DNA from: CAZOEL01 sp964578835
Lineage (GTDB): Bacteria; Desulfobacterota; Syntrophobacteria; Syntrophobacterales; Syntrophobacteraceae
Direction of reading: 5' to 3'
NCBI GenBank assembly: GCA_964578835.1
Contig: CAZOEL010000068.1
Span: 1-38,864, forward strand
Length of the DNA: 38,864 nucleotides
Shown: piece after piece, positions 32,596-38,864 of the stretch
How positions within the stretch are numbered: the stretch's first letter is position 1
How the letters are laid out: each line of letters begins with the position of its first letter
Program-made: the position numbers and the translations under genes
Notes under the pieces: model-generated
The model's database searches: none
What the model was told of the DNA's origin: nothing
Seen by the model: the letters and a program-made list of their open reading frames with translations, nothing else

Positions 32596-35500
32596 TTACT
32601 CCACCTTCCAAGGCTGTTCTTCTTCCGAATCGTTCTTTTTCAGCAGCTCACCCAGTGCGCCCTGCACATACTGCTCGAATTCGCGCCGCCCGCCCTTGAA
32701 GAAGCCAAGCAGGCGCGGCTTGAGTTGATCCAACAGATCGTCGACATTCACCTTCACGGCTTCCGCCTCGGCAAGGGCTTCTGCCAGGTGTTGGCGCATG
32801 GTGGCGTCTTGCAGTGCATCGAGAGCGCTTTGCTCTACAGGATCGCTGAGCAACCCCAGCAAAGGATTTGCGCCGGACGTGTCACTGACGTAATCCCGGA
32901 GCTCGGCTTCGCAGCCCCGCACATGGTCCAGGCATTCCTTGATGCCGCGCTCGACCAATTCCAGGAAATGGTCCGGCTTGAGTTCCAGACGCTTGCCGGG
33001 TTTATAGCCACAGGCGGAACACACCCAGCCGTGGGACAGGTCGTTCTTCACGTCATCCAAGCTCTGCTCGCATACCTGCTGCACGCCAACCTGGCTCAAC
33101 AGATCGGTCAATTGGGCTTCGATAAATGTCGGGCTGAAATGGGCGCTAAGCCCTTCCACCCGTGAGAGGTCCTTCAGCACCTTATAGCTTGGGCTGCCGA
33201 GCACGGCATCACGGAGGGCTTTCAGATCTTTGTGCAGGCCCGCGTGTTCACTCAGGTACTGGTTGAGGTAGAGCTCGTGCAGATCCTTCCATTCGGCGGT
33301 AATACGGCTCATTTCCCCGGACGTGCCAGCGGATTTGACGTAGGTCTCGATGCTGTCGAGTAGCTCCTGGCATGGCTTTTCAATGGTGGGCAGGACGCCC
33401 AGTGCTTTGAGTTCGCGTAGTTTGCCAGTGAGGCTACCCAGCTCGGAAATGCGATCCAGAAAATCGCGGGCTTCCCTCACGCGGTGGGCGAATTCTTCAA
33501 CGCAGGTGTAACGATTGGCCGCCTCAATATCATCGTCCTCGGCAAGCCCCAGCATGTCTCGCAGGGCTCCTCTCACCGAGGCATAACAGGCAACCCGGCT
33601 TTCTCTTCCATCCTCGGGCAGCGCAAAAATGTCGGCCCATTCGGAAATGGGGTCGGGAACCGAGGCTCCGGGCCAGGTTTGCAGTGCCTGCTCGGCCTGG
33701 CGGAACTCGTGCCGGGAACGGGTTTCCGTCTCTTTCAAGAGGTCAAGAAGGCGCTCGGCGGCTGCCGGGCTGTAACCGGTGCTTTCTTTCCAAAGGCCAA
33801 GGGCGTGAAGCGACTCGGTCAGGTCGTGCCACAGGATTTCATCCGGACGCGTCCCGAGACGGAGTTCATCCAGCTCCTGGAGCCAGTCAACCGGGCTGCC
33901 AATGGTGCGATCATCCTGAGAGACCGTCTTACCGTGAATGGTGAAGCCGCTGATCTCCCCGGTGCTGATGAGCAGCGTGATCAGGATATCCACCCAGGTG
34001 TCGGTCAATCCCAGGTCCGTGGTTTTCAGCCGTTTGCGGGTTTCCGCGATGCTGGTGGCAGGCGGGTTGGCCTTGCGGATATTGTCCCGAATCCGCTCCT
34101 TCGCCTTTTTGAAGGCTTCTACGCTGCTGGCAGCCAGTGTGACCGAGACCTCCCCGGGCACACCGGTGTTGAGCAAACCAAGCGGCGCAAGGTGCTTTTC
34201 AAGATCAGCCTTGGCAGTCCCATCCCCGTCGGTCACACGGCCTTTCCAGATGGCTTCGAGGATGCGTTTGCGCATCTGATTGCTCAAGTCCGCGCTAAAG
34301 GAATAGGCCTCCCGGAAATCCGGATGAAAGTGAAAGACCTTGGCTAAAGCCTTGGTGGCGACCTTTTCCAGGAGCCGTTCCAGAGAGCGTTCACTCTGCG
34401 GAATGCTGTGGTAGAGGGAGAGCAATTCTGCTGGCTCGCAGAGGATTTCCCAGGCTTGGTCCTTGGTATTCCACTGGCGGATTTCGCCGTTCACAAAGGA
34501 TTCGAGCAAAATCTCCGTGGCCTTGCGGGCAGGCTGGGCCGATTTGGTTCCGGCGGGAAGGTCAATCCATTCGCCCAGCAGCTCCAGCTTGCGACGGACG
34601 GATTGCGAAGCACCGCCCGCGTTAACCTGGGACTGGTAGTCGCCAAAGAGTTTGACCAAAGCCATGCTACGTTTGAGCTCATCGATATCCTGGGTTGGCA
34701 ATGTGGCCGGTAGCCATACGAGGGTCCGTCCGTTGCCATGACGGACTGCGTCCATCTCGACATCGAGCGGCGAGGCTGACGGGTAGAGTACGGCCAGGTG
34801 CAACGCCTTGGTGGCGGGCACGTCCTTAACAAAGCCGATGACTGCGTGGTCGTTGGTGAGCGCCGTCACCGGTTCAAGCCGATAGTCCAGGGAGCGGCGG
34901 GTTCGCTGCCAATCCACATCCACCTGGGTCGAGAAACCATGTTGTGGTGGCACAGTGCCGCCCAGCGGACTGCCCGGGAAGCGGAGGAACAGTTCAAGAT
35001 GGGAGCGGTAGGCGCTCTCAAGCTGAATATCCGGTGCGAAACCATTCTTGACCCGCTCGACTTCAACCAACAGCTCTTCGCGTTCGCCCCCGTCACCTTC
35101 AACCGAGAGGAAAAAGCTCAGATTATCCCCGCTGCCTTTCTGACGAAGGGGCGGAAATGTTTGGGCAATCTTTTCCAGGATTCGGGCCGTTTCCTGGTCG
35201 CTTCCAGCGGGGTCACTTTCCTTGCCGGGCCATCGCAGCAAGAGCGCGTCATTCAGCTTGGAAACGGTGAGTTCTTCCTTAACCATGGAGAGGACGATCA
35301 ATGCTTTGATCAGGCGTTCGCTCGCTACCTTGGCGGCCGCCTGATCGACGTCCGACCAGCGCTTATAAGGCACGCGGGACAGGACCTCGTCCCTGGCCGT
35401 GCTGCAGAAGCGCTCAAACATCCCGTAATACTTGGCCATCTCAGGATCGTCCTGGATGATCTTGTTACGCAGGTCCTCGTAGTCGAACACGTCGTCGAGC

Positions 35501-36771
35501 ACCGCGATTCGTTTCCAGTCGCTGGTATCCTGCAGACGTCTTTCAATGAATTCCTGGACAAATCCCAGTGCGCCACGGGATCTGCCGCCCCGGTTGGTGA
35601 TCGCGGTGAGGCAGTACAGCCCGAAGGGATGCATCGGATAAACGTCGGCAAAGTGTTTTGCCTCGTCGGTGATGGGTTCGCGTTCGCGGAAGTACCGTTT
35701 CAGGAAGTCAGTAAAGGTTCCCCGGAAATGCGGCTGAATTTCAGCCTTGAAGGCATCGGCGAGCTTATGAACGCATTTGGAATTTTCACGGAATAGCCGG
35801 TGATTGTAGATGCGATGAAATTGCGTGACCGGGATGTTGATGGACTGGAAGCGGCCGGATTGCCCGGAAAGCTTGCCCATCAGCTCTGTATCGTAATTGC
35901 GCCCGGCTTGGCGAGCGATGGCCTGAATTTCCTCCTGGACCGCGCCAAAAATCCAGAACGGTTGATCCCCGGCCAGTCCAGCTTCGGCCAGTTGTCCAAG
36001 GAAAGCAGTGCCCCGGTTGAAGTGTTCGTCGCTCTGGATCAGGTGAAGATACAACTCGTCAATAAAGACCAGGACGCCTTCATAGCCGCGTTCTTTGGCG
36101 ATCTCGACCAGCTTCTTGACCTTTTCTGTGACCGTGGTGCGGTCCTGGACGAGTTGAATGTTCAGGGCGGCAACAGCCTGCTCAATGATGGTCTTCTGAT
36201 ATTCCTTGTCATAGGAGCGAAGCTGATCGACGGAGAGACTCCGGTTGTCACGAATCCAGTTCTCGACATCGCTGCGGGTGCCGCTGGCGGTGTGATTGAA
36301 AAAGGTATCCAGATAGGCGTCGGTGTTGGACAGAGTCGCCGTTACTGGCGGCGAGAGGTGGCGCAAGTGGTCAGTAACCGAGTTCCAGAAAGCCTGCTCG
36401 AGGGTCTCGTCAGGCACTTCAATGGCGGTAAAGTTGATCGTGAGGAATTTTCGTGGTGCGAGCGCATCCATGCCCCATTCAGGCTTGGTATCGAGGAACT
36501 GTTTGCGCAGCGTCGGTTCGGTCAGAATGGCGGATAGCCATGCCATGAAGATGGTCTTACCGGAACCGTATAGACCGGTGATGAAGAAGCCGCGACCTTG
36601 CTTACGGTGAATTCGGTCCAGGATAATTCGGGCCGACTCCTCAACCTCGGGCAGCATGACGAAGCTTTCGAAAATCCGCGTCCTGCTGGCCGAATCGTGA
36701 GTCGACTCGTTGAAGTTTTCCACCCAGCTACTGACGGGCGTGAAATCAAACATATCCTTCATGAGTGGCAT
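32596..36771 (-). CDS. BrxC/PglY-like large ATPase (DUF6079 type)
   Basis: A 1391-aa P-loop ATPase, the largest gene in the window. The start is the ATG at 36771, after GGAGG and one base from the BrxF-like stop; an ATG seven codons upstream would overlap that gene. Walker A is GLYGSGKT (66-73) in GRGFFITGLYGSGKTIFMAWL, and Walker B GVLVFIDELYLHLI (232-245). KRYFREREPITDEAKHFADVYPMHPFGLYCLTAITNRGGRSRGALGF follows, then long helical and coiled regions. Near the C-terminus HGWVCSACGYKPGKRLELK carries a CxxC pair, possibly a zinc knuckle. This matches BREX BrxC/PglY-type ATPases in size, position and motif order, most like the DUF6079 group. BrxC is essential for methylation and defence in studied BREX systems. 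Confidence 0.85.
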   Translation of the reverse strand: MPLMKDMFDFTPVSSWVENFNESTHDSASRTRIFESFVMLPEVEESARIILDRIHRKQGRGFFITGLYGSGKTIFMAWLSAILTEPTLRKQFLDTKPEWGMDALAPRKFLTINFTAIEVPDETLEQAFWNSVTDHLRHLSPPVTATLSNTDAYLDTFFNHTASGTRSDVENWIRDNRSLSVDQLRSYDKEYQKTIIEQAVAALNIQLVQDRTTVTEKVKKLVEIAKERGYEGVLVFIDELYLHLIQSDEHFNRGTAFLGQLAEAGLAGDQPFWIFGAVQEEIQAIARQAGRNYDTELMGKLSGQSGRFQSINIPVTQFHRIYNHRLFRENSKCVHKLADAFKAEIQPHFRGTFTDFLKRYFREREPITDEAKHFADVYPMHPFGLYCLTAITNRGGRSRGALGFVQEFIERRLQDTSDWKRIAVLDDVFDYEDLRNKIIQDDPEMAKYYGMFERFCSTARDEVLSRVPYKRWSDVDQAAAKVASERLIKALIVLSMVKEELTVSKLNDALLLRWPGKESDPAGSDQETARILEKIAQTFPPLRQKGSGDNLSFFLSVEGDGGEREELLVEVERVKNGFAPDIQLESAYRSHLELFLRFPGSPLGGTVPPQHGFSTQVDVDWQRTRRSLDYRLEPVTALTNDHAVIGFVKDVPATKALHLAVLYPSASPLDVEMDAVRHGNGRTLVWLPATLPTQDIDELKRSMALVKLFGDYQSQVNAGGASQSVRRKLELLGEWIDLPAGTKSAQPARKATEILLESFVNGEIRQWNTKDQAWEILCEPAELLSLYHSIPQSERSLERLLEKVATKALAKVFHFHPDFREAYSFSADLSNQMRKRILEAIWKGRVTDGDGTAKADLEKHLAPLGLLNTGVPGEVSVTLAASSVEAFKKAKERIRDNIRKANPPATSIAETRKRLKTTDLGLTDTWVDILITLLISTGEISGFTIHGKTVSQDDRTIGSPVDWLQELDELRLGTRPDEILWHDLTESLHALGLWKESTGYSPAAAERLLDLLKETETRSRHEFRQAEQALQTWPGASVPDPISEWADIFALPEDGRESRVACYASVRGALRDMLGLAEDDDIEAANRYTCVEEFAHRVREARDFLDRISELGSLTGKLRELKALGVLPTIEKPCQELLDSIETYVKSAGTSGEMSRITAEWKDLHELYLNQYLSEHAGLHKDLKALRDAVLGSPSYKVLKDLSRVEGLSAHFSPTFIEAQLTDLLSQVGVQQVCEQSLDDVKNDLSHGWVCSACGYKPGKRLELKPDHFLELVERGIKECLDHVRGCEAELRDYVSDTSGANPLLGLLSDPVEQSALDALQDATMRQHLAEALAEAEAVKVNVDDLLDQLKPRLLGFFKGGRREFEQYVQGALGELLKKNDSEEEQPWKVE

Positions 36772-36772
36772 A

Positions 36773-37312
36773 TCAGGCCTCCAGCTCCACAATTGGTTGA
36801 TCTCCGCGAGTCAGGGTGTACTGCCCGCAGCGGCAAAGCTGACCAGCCATTCGTCCTGTCAGCACCAGTAAAATTCTTCTTTTTCCCACGGCATCGTTGT
36901 ACCAAGTGGTCATGGGGTCCATGCCGAGCGCGAAAACCAGTTCCAGGTGATCGAGGATGGTCAGTCCCTCTGGTAATAGCTGTTCGGCTACAAGGTCGTG
37001 TACCGCCTTCCGAAGTCTGTTTCCGTAGCGTTTAAGATCCGCCGGGACGGTCGTAGCATTGAAATCGAACACCTCGGCAAACATGGGATCTTTAGCCAGC
37101 AGGTCGAGAACGATGTCATTCACGCTCACATATCGGACCTGCCCAAAATCGCCCAGCGATGCCATGTGTTCCGCAAGCCATGTTTTTCCGGAACCTTGAC
37201 CGCCAATCAGGCAGCAAAGAGTCCGTCCGCCAACGTGGCTTTCGCCGACCAATCCTATAAGCTCATTGAGCGCCTTGGCCTGAGCTGGAGTCGTTTTGTT
37301 ATCTCCAGGCAT
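36773..37312 (-). CDS. BrxF-like small P-loop ATPase
   Basis: A 179-aa protein. The ATG at 37312 sits seven bases after GGAGGAG; an ATG two codons earlier would be too close. Walker A is CLIGGQGSGKTWLAEHM. GLTILDHLELVFALGMDPMTTWYNDAVGKRRILLVLTGRMAGQLCRCGQYTLTRGDQPIVEL resembles the Walker B-like and C-terminal part of BREX-3 BrxF proteins, which also end in a G.LTY..PG.P-like strand. Position directly upstream of the large BrxC-like gene is also that of brxF in BREX type 3. It overlaps the upstream BrxA-like gene by 14 bases. Confidence is good for a P-loop ATPase, moderate for BrxF orthology. Confidence 0.7.
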   Translation of the reverse strand: MPGDNKTTPAQAKALNELIGLVGESHVGGRTLCCLIGGQGSGKTWLAEHMASLGDFGQVRYVSVNDIVLDLLAKDPMFAEVFDFNATTVPADLKRYGNRLRKAVHDLVAEQLLPEGLTILDHLELVFALGMDPMTTWYNDAVGKRRILLVLTGRMAGQLCRCGQYTLTRGDQPIVELEA

Positions 37313-38057
37313 CGACATACTCCTCCAGCGATTGATGAATCAGTTGAACTTGGTCCGTGCTTCCGTGCCGGTGATATTCACAATGTCCCTTGGTTGCGAG
37401 TTTGTTGACCCCGGCAATCAGCAAGGCGCGGTTGCACATGAAGATGGGAGCTATGGTCCCTTCGTTGATGACTGTGGCTGTCGATGGTGCCCGCCAACCG
37501 TTTTTTGATGCGTCGTGATAGAGCGCGTAGCCCAAAACGGCCTCGGTTGGGCAGTAAGTGGTCACCGAGTAATTGGATTTCGAAAGCTTCAGGCGTCCAG
37601 CCTTAACGAGGATCGACCGCACTCGATCTCGAGTTGACTGAGGCATGCGCTCGTATTTGCGTTCCAGGAGCTGGTCGAGGTGGTAGCGAGAGAAAACGGC
37701 CTCGCCGGTATTCAGGAAGCTGTCTGTAACCAAAAGTGAAAGGGTTTCAAAAAGAATCGGAGTAGTAATGCATAGCTGGAAAAACAACAGATCCTGAACC
37801 GCTTCATCATTGCTGCGAATCTTTCGAAACATCTTCAGGAATGAAGTGTTTTTGATCGAGTTGTTCTCGATTTCCAGGAAGCGATATTTCATGTGTTGCC
37901 ACAGCTTTTCCTTGTTGGACTCGGACTTCTGAGGCCAACGTTGGATACAGGAGCCACGCACAGCTTGCGCGTCATTGCTCTCCAATGCGGCGTCGAGCAG
38001 CATGAGAGTCTCTTCCAGAAGGAATCCGTATCCGATAGTTGAAAACTGCTTATCCAT
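37299..38057 (-). CDS. BrxA-like protein (DUF1819 type)
   Basis: A 252-aa protein. FSTIGYGFLLEETLMLLDAALESNDAQAVRGSCIQRWPQKSESN at the N-terminus corresponds to the opening of BrxA/DUF1819 proteins. LLFFQLCITTPILFETLSLLVTDSFLNTGEAVFSRYHLDQLLERK and STRDRVRSILVKAGRL match the later helical signature. Known BrxA is a DNA-binding helical protein needed for BREX. It is the second gene of the operon, as in several BREX types. Divergence from the textbook sequence is marked, so this is a family-level call from pattern and position. Confidence 0.65.
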   Translation of the reverse strand: MDKQFSTIGYGFLLEETLMLLDAALESNDAQAVRGSCIQRWPQKSESNKEKLWQHMKYRFLEIENNSIKNTSFLKMFRKIRSNDEAVQDLLFFQLCITTPILFETLSLLVTDSFLNTGEAVFSRYHLDQLLERKYERMPQSTRDRVRSILVKAGRLKLSKSNYSVTTYCPTEAVLGYALYHDASKNGWRAPSTATVINEGTIAPIFMCNRALLIAGVNKLATKGHCEYHRHGSTDQVQLIHQSLEEYVDAWR

Positions 38058-38076
38058 TGAAATTGCCGCCTGTCAT

Positions 38077-38286
38077 TTAGTCCTCATTGTTTTTGTTTTT
38101 GTCTGCTGCAGCACCGCCAGCCTCGACCCAAGCATCGACCTGTTCTTTTTTAAACTTCCAGAGTCGGCCTACTCGATGAGCGGGCATGCCGTGCTTGTCT
38201 ATCCAGCGGTACACGGTGTCACTGCTGACACCGAGATACTTGCCTATCTCGTCTACTGATAACCAACGGTTTTCCATCTCGGCCAT
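38077..38286 (-). CDS. Excisionase-like HTH protein, first gene of the defence operon
   Basis: A 69-aa protein, WLSVDEIGKYLGVSSDTVYRWIDKHGMPAHRVGRLWKFKKEQVDAWVEAGG, is a complete HTH_17/excisionase-family (AlpA/BldC-like) DNA-binding domain with a short charged tail. AGGAG lies 8 bases before the ATG at 38286. Its stop is 19 bases before the BrxA-like start, so it leads the operon. Such proteins act as excisionases or as small transcription factors; with no integrase nearby on this side, autoregulation of the defence operon is the more likely role (inference). Confidence 0.88.
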   Translation of the reverse strand: MAEMENRWLSVDEIGKYLGVSSDTVYRWIDKHGMPAHRVGRLWKFKKEQVDAWVEAGGAAADKNKNNED

Positions 38287-38442
38287 TTCTCTAGCTCCTC
38301 ATGGGCGATTGGGTTAATAGCCACGCCAGAGGCGATAAAAGGGATGCGGGCACAGCTTCCCCAACTTAAAACATCCTCTAATATATTTAGGCAGGGGCCG
38401 ATTGTCAAATGGTTTTACCGGCATAAGACCGCAAAAGGCGAC
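38287..38442 (-). promoter_or_regulatory. Probable promoter region of the defence operon
   Basis: This is the only sizeable gap (156 bases) upstream of the 15-gene block, so its promoter should be here. It includes an AT-rich patch (TAAATATATTAGAGG, - strand, near 38375-38390) and TTTTATCG/TATTAACC words nearer the gene. No pair matches the -35/-10 consensus well, so the promoter may be weak or activator-dependent. No clear inverted-repeat operator is seen. Confidence 0.35.
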
Positions 38443-38864
38443 TCAAGGATATATCCATTGACCCTCTGTCACTCTTTCCCCGTAAGCAGGGCATGGCATC
38501 CAATAGGTCCAGGCTGGAATCGAGGTGCGCCCGCGTAGCACCGCCACCATCACCCGCTGGTACATGCTGTGCCCGCCGGGCCGAAAGCCTTCCAGCCGGT
38601 CGATGGGCGGCAGGTCGCGTTGCGGGTCGGTGAAGGTCACCAGCTCCCCATGGATCAGATCCCAGTCGCCGGTCGGACGGCCGAAGCGTGGCGTGTCGTT
38701 CTCGTGCTGTCTGCGGGCATCGGCCATCGGGTCGGCGGTGCCCCGGGCCAGGATCAGTCCCTCCGGCACCTCGAGGGCTGGGAACCCGGCGTGGAGATGG
38801 TAGAGCCTGCCCCAGACCACGGCCGGTTCGATGCTGCGGGCCTGGGCGCAGAAGCGTTGATGGT
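38443..38864 (-). CDS. Gamma-glutamylcyclotransferase-family protein (5' end off window)
   Basis: The visible 140 codons, beginning HQRFCAQARSIEPAVVWGRLYHLHAGFPALEVPEG at the window edge, include GRLYHL..GFPAL, WDLIHGELVTFTDP, LPPIDRLEGFRPGG..MYQRVMVAV and TYWMPC. This is the GGCT/AIG2-like fold in which the Glu of the LEG segment is catalytic. Family members cyclise gamma-glutamyl groups or related amides; the substrate here is unknown. The frame stays open to base 38864, so the true start (normally a YGSN motif) lies outside. It is on the same strand as, but separated by 156 bases from, the defence operon, and looks like an ordinary flanking gene. Confidence 0.82.
   Translation of the reverse strand, partial: HQRFCAQARSIEPAVVWGRLYHLHAGFPALEVPEGLILARGTADPMADARRQHENDTPRFGRPTGDWDLIHGELVTFTDPQRDLPPIDRLEGFRPGGHSMYQRVMVAVLRGRTSIPAWTYWMPCPAYGERVTEGQWIYP

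Noticed and set aside
33484..35796. Two long + strand frames opposite the BrxC-like gene
   Set aside because: Shadows caused by codon bias of the 1391-aa gene; no ribosome binding sites or domain signatures.

Overview
The window looks like an accessory (genomic-island) region of a Gram-negative bacterium, probably a proteobacterium. The basis is the gene families present and the frequent AGGAGG/GGAGG ribosome binding sites. No rRNA, tRNA or core housekeeping gene is present to place it more precisely. Base composition changes along the window: purine/pyrimidine-biased repeats at the far left, AT-rich patches inside the integrated element, and fairly even, moderately GC-rich DNA across the defence block. 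This fits assembly from several transferred pieces.

Left third (1-15492): mobile DNA. A repeat-rich gene-free stretch (1-909) leads into an ISAzo13-family insertion sequence (910-2251) that landed in the second copy of a 16-bp tandem repeat. Next is a two-gene leftward unit, a large tyrosine recombinase (integrase 1) followed by a divergent family-A/T7-like polymerase homologue. Facing it across about 140 bp is a second, paralogous integrase (integrase 2). This belongs to a separate integrated element whose ends are marked by a perfect 24-bp direct repeat (5847-5870 and 15469-15492). Integrase 2 is broken by a 4.15-kb Mu/Tn7-like transposon (6906-11055) carrying a DDE transposase, an AAA ATPase, a CHC2/TOPRIM primase-like protein and a zinc-cluster protein. 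I located its inverted ends and a 4-5 bp target duplication, and removing it restores the integrase 2 reading frame. The rest of this element carries a small membrane protein, a serine recombinase with its own promoter and inverted-repeat operator, an integrase fragment, a BRO-N (antirepressor) fragment and an acidic hypothetical protein.

Right two thirds (16146-38286): a 22-kb, 15-gene, all-leftward defence block in which most neighbours overlap by 4 bases (ATGA) or lie within 20 bases. Reading with transcription it encodes an excisionase-like HTH protein, BrxA-like, BrxF-like, BrxC/DUF6079-like ATPase, HsdS-like specificity protein, PglZ, HsdM-like N6-adenine methylase and a HerA-like ATPase. 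This is a BREX core in which the usual single-chain PglX appears to be replaced by separate type-I-like M and S proteins, and the usual BREX helicase or Lon-like partner by HerA. Then follow an ABC three-component (ABC-3C) module (REase-fold effector, middle component, zinc-hook ABC ATPase), a double-HARE Mrr-type endonuclease, a UvrD-like helicase, a DarT-like DNA ADP-ribosyltransferase and an ADP-ribosylglycohydrolase fused to a VOC domain. The last pair looks like a DarT toxin with a glycohydrolase antidote instead of the usual DarG macrodomain. Flanking genes (DUF2188 at 15811-16044; a gamma-glutamylcyclotransferase running off the right edge) look like ordinary genes.

Most noteworthy: the split-methylase BREX-like system and its apparent operon with four further defence modules; the DarT/ARH-VOC pair; the primase-bearing transposon; and the integrase plus polymerase-like pair with an attachment-site design shared by two neighbouring elements. 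Function calls rest on motifs read by eye; no database search was possible.
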